From the NCBI GenBank assembly GCA_036023115.1, contig JAYKKT010000089.1:9341501-9405500 (forward strand): DNA of 64,000 bases. Direction: 5' to 3'. Position 1 is the stretch's first letter. Each line of letters starts with the position of its first letter. The notes beneath the pieces were generated by a model, which searched no databases, had not been told where the DNA came from, and worked only from the letters and a program-made list of their open reading frames with translations. Below are positions 59,566 through 64,000 of the stretch, one piece after another. The DNA comes from Brasenia schreberi. Its lineage: Eukaryota > Streptophyta > Magnoliopsida > Nymphaeales > Cabombaceae. Both the position numbers and the translations under genes were made by a program.

Positions 59566-62500
59566 TTAATAGTATGCTAAAGCTCTACCAAGCCTCTCGG
59601 ATGATGAATTGTAAGAGAGGTGCGATTTAGTCCGTTCCAAATCTAAACGGCCATTTATATTTCTTCCATCATTTGACAATTCCTTCACCAACTGCATAAA
59701 CTGCCACCAATTTTTGCCGCCAAACATGTTTTTACTCATCCTCACAAAGTTGAAAGAGAAAGATCTTTTCTGATAGCCATTTGGGCATATCTTGGAGGCC
59801 TTTATGATCTGTCTAGAGGAGGCATCATCCAGATAGGGCAAGGAGTTTTCACCTGATATGGGTACATCTGATAAAAAAGCGGCATAAATGATTTGCTTAA
59901 GAAATTCTTCTGGGCTGCTGTTTCTGTTATTCTTCCTCTCTATTGCATCACGAAGATCAAAGCATGCGCAGCACAGAGTCACCCGATGCCTACCAAACAT
60001 TTGCACAATGGGAAGATAGCCATTCCTCGTTGAGGTATTATAGTAACCAGCAGTAAGCTCTGCAGAATGAGATTGGGAACGATAATGCCAATGTATCCCT
60101 GCAACTTTACCACAAAGATTGACGCCTGTCCCATAAAATATGGCTTCAGCTGCCATGCATAATCTTTCACCATGGTCAAGGAGCATGTTAGAATACCACC
60201 CAAGAAAAAAACGCCCATAAGGTGAATCCCACGGGCCATTGTTTCTAAAGAAATTAGTTTCACTTGGATCATCAGGTTCATAGTTCATTTCATGTGAAGG
60301 ACCTTCTCCCCAGTCAGGCATCCCAATCTCTTTTGCAGAAGACTTCAGCAACCCAAGCATGAACTGAAATCGAGAAAACGAAGAAGCATTAGAGAGAGAA
60401 GACAAGAGGGAAGAAAAGAGAATCCCCATAAGAATCCATAAACTTGGTTATCAAAATGTTATATGAAACTTGGCATCTGGAGGCGAACATTATTGCAAGC
60501 ACATTCAGTACAAATAAAGGTTAAAACGCCTAACCTCCACCTATGTACCTTGTCATAGCACTGAAACTCGCCAGTATTTTTGGAACTCTGCATCAAAGTG
60601 TCAGAAGGAAATGAAGGATATCTGAGCTCACCCCCGGGTCCCATGCCAATCTGAATTGCCTGATAATGATTACAATTTCATCAATGACCCGTGATTCCAT
60701 ACAGCATGGAATCATCTAAAGGCAAACCAGTTGCAATACTTTTATAGCTCAACTGAACAGAAATCTTTCGACTCACCGTGATCACCACTCCCAGGTACTT
60801 CCTGAAGGTGTTCCTGAAATCCCTCATAAAATCAGAATATGCTTGGATTGGGGATCGACCTCGTAAGACAGGAAGCATATCACAGCCTAAAGACAGACAT
60901 TCTCTGTTCCTCCTTCCCATTCTGTCAGTATATGAGAGATCTGGCTCTTTCTCCATTTCTTCCAGCACCCATCTAGGTAGTGATACCCTTAAGAATTTGA
61001 AACCGTAAGGAAGGTCAAAGGTGCCTCAGTAACATTAGGATAAACAAGGTCTACATAAACATGAAATTTCTAATCTGCAAGTTGAAAATCTAAGAGAATT
61101 ACATCTCATTGGCACACCACCCCCGCCCACAGGTCACACTAGAAAAGATGATGACATATTAGTGATGGGTCTAAGGTCCAAGTCATCTGAACATCATTAG
61201 AGGAGAAAAAGAAAAGTATAGAACATATGAAAGACTAACATGCTCCAGTACCTTTTATCTAAGATCCCTTAAATTTTTTAACAAGGAATTCCAATCCCTA
61301 GCTGGATCAGTCAGAGCTCGGACTGATATCCTTGAAGGCCCTACTAGAGTATGGAGCCTCATTAAACTGGGGATCTTGAGTGCAGTAGTCGAATGGCTCA
61401 GATCTGACCATGGGCCTTTCTAACAAGTATCTCCTAACAAACGACCTTCTGCATTGCAATCAATAATTTGAGCATGCTTACTGCCAACAAATTGTGTAGA
61501 CATAGGCATGCGTTAATCCATAAAAAGAAGAGTGCTTCTAGAAATACAACTATTAGAAACAAACGATGGACACAACTAGACAATCCATTACTAATACTTC
61601 TGAGTAAACACTGGTAGCTCCTATCAGGAGACATGAATGGTTTCCAAATAGAGACAAAGCAGCATAATAAGCTGACTAACAAGAAAATAAGAAAATGCTC
61701 GTAGAAAGAATTACAGAAACACTCAGAGACACCCAGTGATCACGAAATATGAATGATAAATCTTCATAATCTAACAGGGGAAATTAGAACAAGAGTCAAC
61801 TCCAGCATCTACTTGAAAAAGTTTCACATGAAAGAATGTGAAGAGCGCAACATGGTAGAAAACCAAAAACCCTTCTGGAGAAGGACAGAGACCACATGAA
61901 ATACTCAGTACAACTGAAACAATTAACTCAATAACACAAAGAAGCCTACATAGATATTAAAAGAAAAGTGAAAAAAAAATGTACAAGGGCCCACCAAACC
62001 TACAGCTCAACCAAGTCAAATCACACACTGTAAAATTACAAAAGAAGATACAGCAACCAACAGGAAGCCAAGAAACCGACATCCTTGAGGAATCTAGCTC
62101 TAGATCCGACAACATGGAAAATCATTTCACATGAAACACTAATTTCTGGGACATTAGTGGCAGAATAAGAACCAAATTGGCATTCATTGTTCTGCTTCAT
62201 TTTCTATTTTTTGAACGGTGACCGTAGTTGTTATCTTCTTACAAGAACCAGCCATCTAAATATTAATGACCGGAGTACAGACAAAGTCGATCAAATTCAG
62301 TTCAAACCAAAACGCAAGTCAACCGACCACAAATCGTAAAAATTCAAAATAGAAAGAGAAGGAAAAAAAATGAGATGCTTATGATTTATGTTCACGAAAA
62401 AGAGAATAGAGGAAGGGAGATCAAGAACCAGCTGCACCACTATGCAGAAAACATAGGAACGGGCATGAAAACATTATTATTCATAGGGAGTTCTCATGAA

Positions 62501-63250
62501 TGAACCCCACTGTCTGTAAATGCATGTCATCAAGGATTCGAATTCTTCAATTTTCAGTAAAAAGTACACGAAAGAAGTGACGAGCACGTAATTCAAACAC
62601 CAAGATTAAATGCAAACACTAAATGTGAAATAAGAAGCGAACTTGAAACTCATGGGAAGCAAGATTACTAAGTTTTGCACCTACCACCATGAATCGCCAG
62701 GGAAGCGGCCGCATTGATGAAACGACATGATCGCCCGGACCTTCAATCCGAACTTAACAGCAGCATCTACGATTTCGACATAACCCTTCCAATCGTACAC
62801 ACCAGGACCCTCTCGTTCGACGATTCCCCACCAAACGTCGACAACGATACCCTCAACGCCGGCAACCTTCAATGCGTGGAGGCTCGCCGCCATCGTCTTC
62901 GGCCGCGTCATCCTCCCGTCGGAGCTCACCGAATCGAGCGGCAGAGTGACGAAGACGGGCACCCCGCGACGGGGTTCCGGTGCCGGCGGCAAGCCGTATA
63001 CCTCGTTCCCACCGGGATCCTCCGGTGAGACGGAACCCTCAGCGTCCGAGGGCTTCGAGAAAAGCTTCGAATTCACGACGATTGGTCCGCGTCTGAGGGG
63101 TCTTCCTCGCTTGTTTCGAATTATGAGGCCTGGCATAATCGACACTCGGAGAGTGCATTGAAACAAAGAAGAAGAAGAAGAACGTGGAGGAGGGCAGAAT
63201 TGGCGTCGGCAAGAAAAGGAGGGTGTGATTCTCGACACAGGGACCGCCAT
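59566..63250 (-). CDS. Plastid-type beta-amylase, probably catalytically inactive
   Basis: This is a glycoside hydrolase 14 protein; active members release maltose from starch. Exons on the minus strand are 63250-62685, 60987-60777, 60659-60549 and 60363-59566, in phase, giving 561 residues. This four-exon layout is shared with plastid BAM genes. The N-terminus ([20 protein letters not shown], Ser/Arg-rich) suggests a chloroplast transit peptide. Conserved blocks are [63 protein letters not shown] with the acid Glu at 270, [11 protein letters not shown], and [16 protein letters not shown]. The catalytic base region, normally CLEMRD, reads CFDLRD, so the Glu is Asp at 432. The flexible loop GGNVGD reads GRFPGD, and GIHWWY reads GIHWHY. 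It is probably a regulatory or degenerate BAM; the subfamily is not settled. Confidence 0.9.
60988..62684 (-). other. Beta-amylase intron 1
   Basis: This is a 1.7-kb intron, donor GTAGGT and acceptor cttaag. No element or RNA gene is recognised inside. Confidence 0.7.
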
Positions 63251-63290
63251 AACCAGATTTGCCCTGTTGGTGCTCAGGAAACGTAAAAAA

Positions 63291-63316
63291 TGTGTGTGTG
63301 TGAGAGAGAGAGAGAG
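63291..63316. repeat. (GT)n(GA)n microsatellite in the beta-amylase leader
   Basis: In the sense strand this is CT units then CA units, about 40-66 bases upstream of the start codon. Confidence 0.9.
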
Positions 63317-64000
63317 GTTACCATGGAAGAGGGAGTGCTCTCATATCTCTCTTGATGATCAAAAAGGGAGATAGAGATAGAGATTAAAAAGTGTTCTTCA
63401 TTCCAAGCTCAAATGAGGCGAATCGCTTCTTTGCCATCAATTCATGATTGGCAATCAGCTTTAAATTCCCCATCCCGTTCCCATAAATGGCTTCTTTGCC
63501 CTCACAGAATTAATTGATTGATGGTTGCTTGCAGAGAGAAGGGACGCCCCCTATCCTTTGGAACTTCTTTTCTCAAACAGTGGTATTATTCAATTCATCC
63601 TTAAATGTGGTTGCGTTTCACCCATATTAAAATTTCATTCTAGATCTCGGCCTCCCCGCTCTAAGGGGAAAGATTAAAGTTCACGAACGAAGCCTTTAGG
63701 TGATAAGTAAAGTATAAAAAGAGAAGGAAAGACTTGACGGTTGTTAAAACCAATTTCAAGAGACTCATAAAGTGGCCCGATACTTGAATAGGCACGTTAA
63801 TTGAAGGTGAATGAGAAGTAGTGAGAGTTGGATGGTGAACATTAGATGGAAATTAGTGAGAATTAAATGATAAATACCTCAAAAGAGGTAAAAGAAAACA
63901 ATTTAATTTATGAGTTTCATAAGACTCCTAACTTGGCTTATATCTAAAGTAAGATGAGATCTTGGAGGTTGAGGTCCTAATGCCTTAGTTATGCCCAAAG
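63317..64000 (-). promoter_or_regulatory. Upstream region of the beta-amylase gene
   Basis: This is the presumed promoter. No second gene, TATA box of certain position or repeat is recognised up to the window end. Confidence 0.3.

Noticed and set aside
62714..63161. Plus-strand open frames opposite beta-amylase exon 1
   Set aside because: They are shadows of the coding strand with no family resemblance.

Overview
The window is nuclear DNA of a flowering plant. It has short exons with GT-AG introns, typical plant gene families (PERK receptor kinase, plastid-type beta-amylase, plant importin beta-1, multi-KH protein, calmodulin-like protein, P4-ATPase), AT-rich intergenic DNA with long (CT)n, (AT)n and (GT)n tracts, and many old retroelements. 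The species cannot be read from the sequence. Heavy RTE-clade LINE, SINE and (CT)n content would fit a magnoliid or an early-diverging eudicot as well as other lineages.

Layout. 114-740 (+) is the last coding exon of an aminophospholipid ATPase. 1.5-1.9 kb (-) is a decayed LINE RNase H domain. 2.5-9.4 kb (+) is a broken TMEM33/Pom33-like gene, still recognisable exon by exon but with several frameshifts and a stop, and interrupted by a 5'-truncated RTE LINE with a 19-bp target-site duplication. 9757-10133 (+) is a small single-span membrane protein gene. 12664-13101 (+) is an intronless, GC-rich calmodulin-like gene. 17.58-23.03 kb (-) is an eight-exon PERK receptor kinase gene with one GC-AG intron. 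23-34 kb is gene-poor and filled with SINE and RTE copies, including a 2.46-kb RTE remnant with a perfect 16-bp duplication. 34.56-37.29 kb (-) is importin subunit beta-1, with a probable 5'UTR intron up to 38.36 kb. 38.4-50 kb is repeats: microsatellites, tRNA-type SINEs, a Ty1/copia fossil with both LTRs, and a MITE-like element. 50.64-58.27 kb (+) is an eight-exon five-KH-domain RNA-binding protein. 59.57-63.25 kb (-) is a four-exon plastid-type beta-amylase whose active-site changes suggest it is not a working hydrolase.

The genes do not form a pathway; they are independent neighbours. The most interesting non-gene signal is a set of three repeats derived from 5S rRNA, at least two of which carry a 3' tail resembling the end of a local RTE LINE. 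This would be a 5S-rRNA-headed SINE parasitising RTE machinery. A second SINE type carries the same kind of RTE tail and has a perfect 17-bp target-site duplication. The RTE copies themselves show recurrent truncation at the FADD catalytic box.
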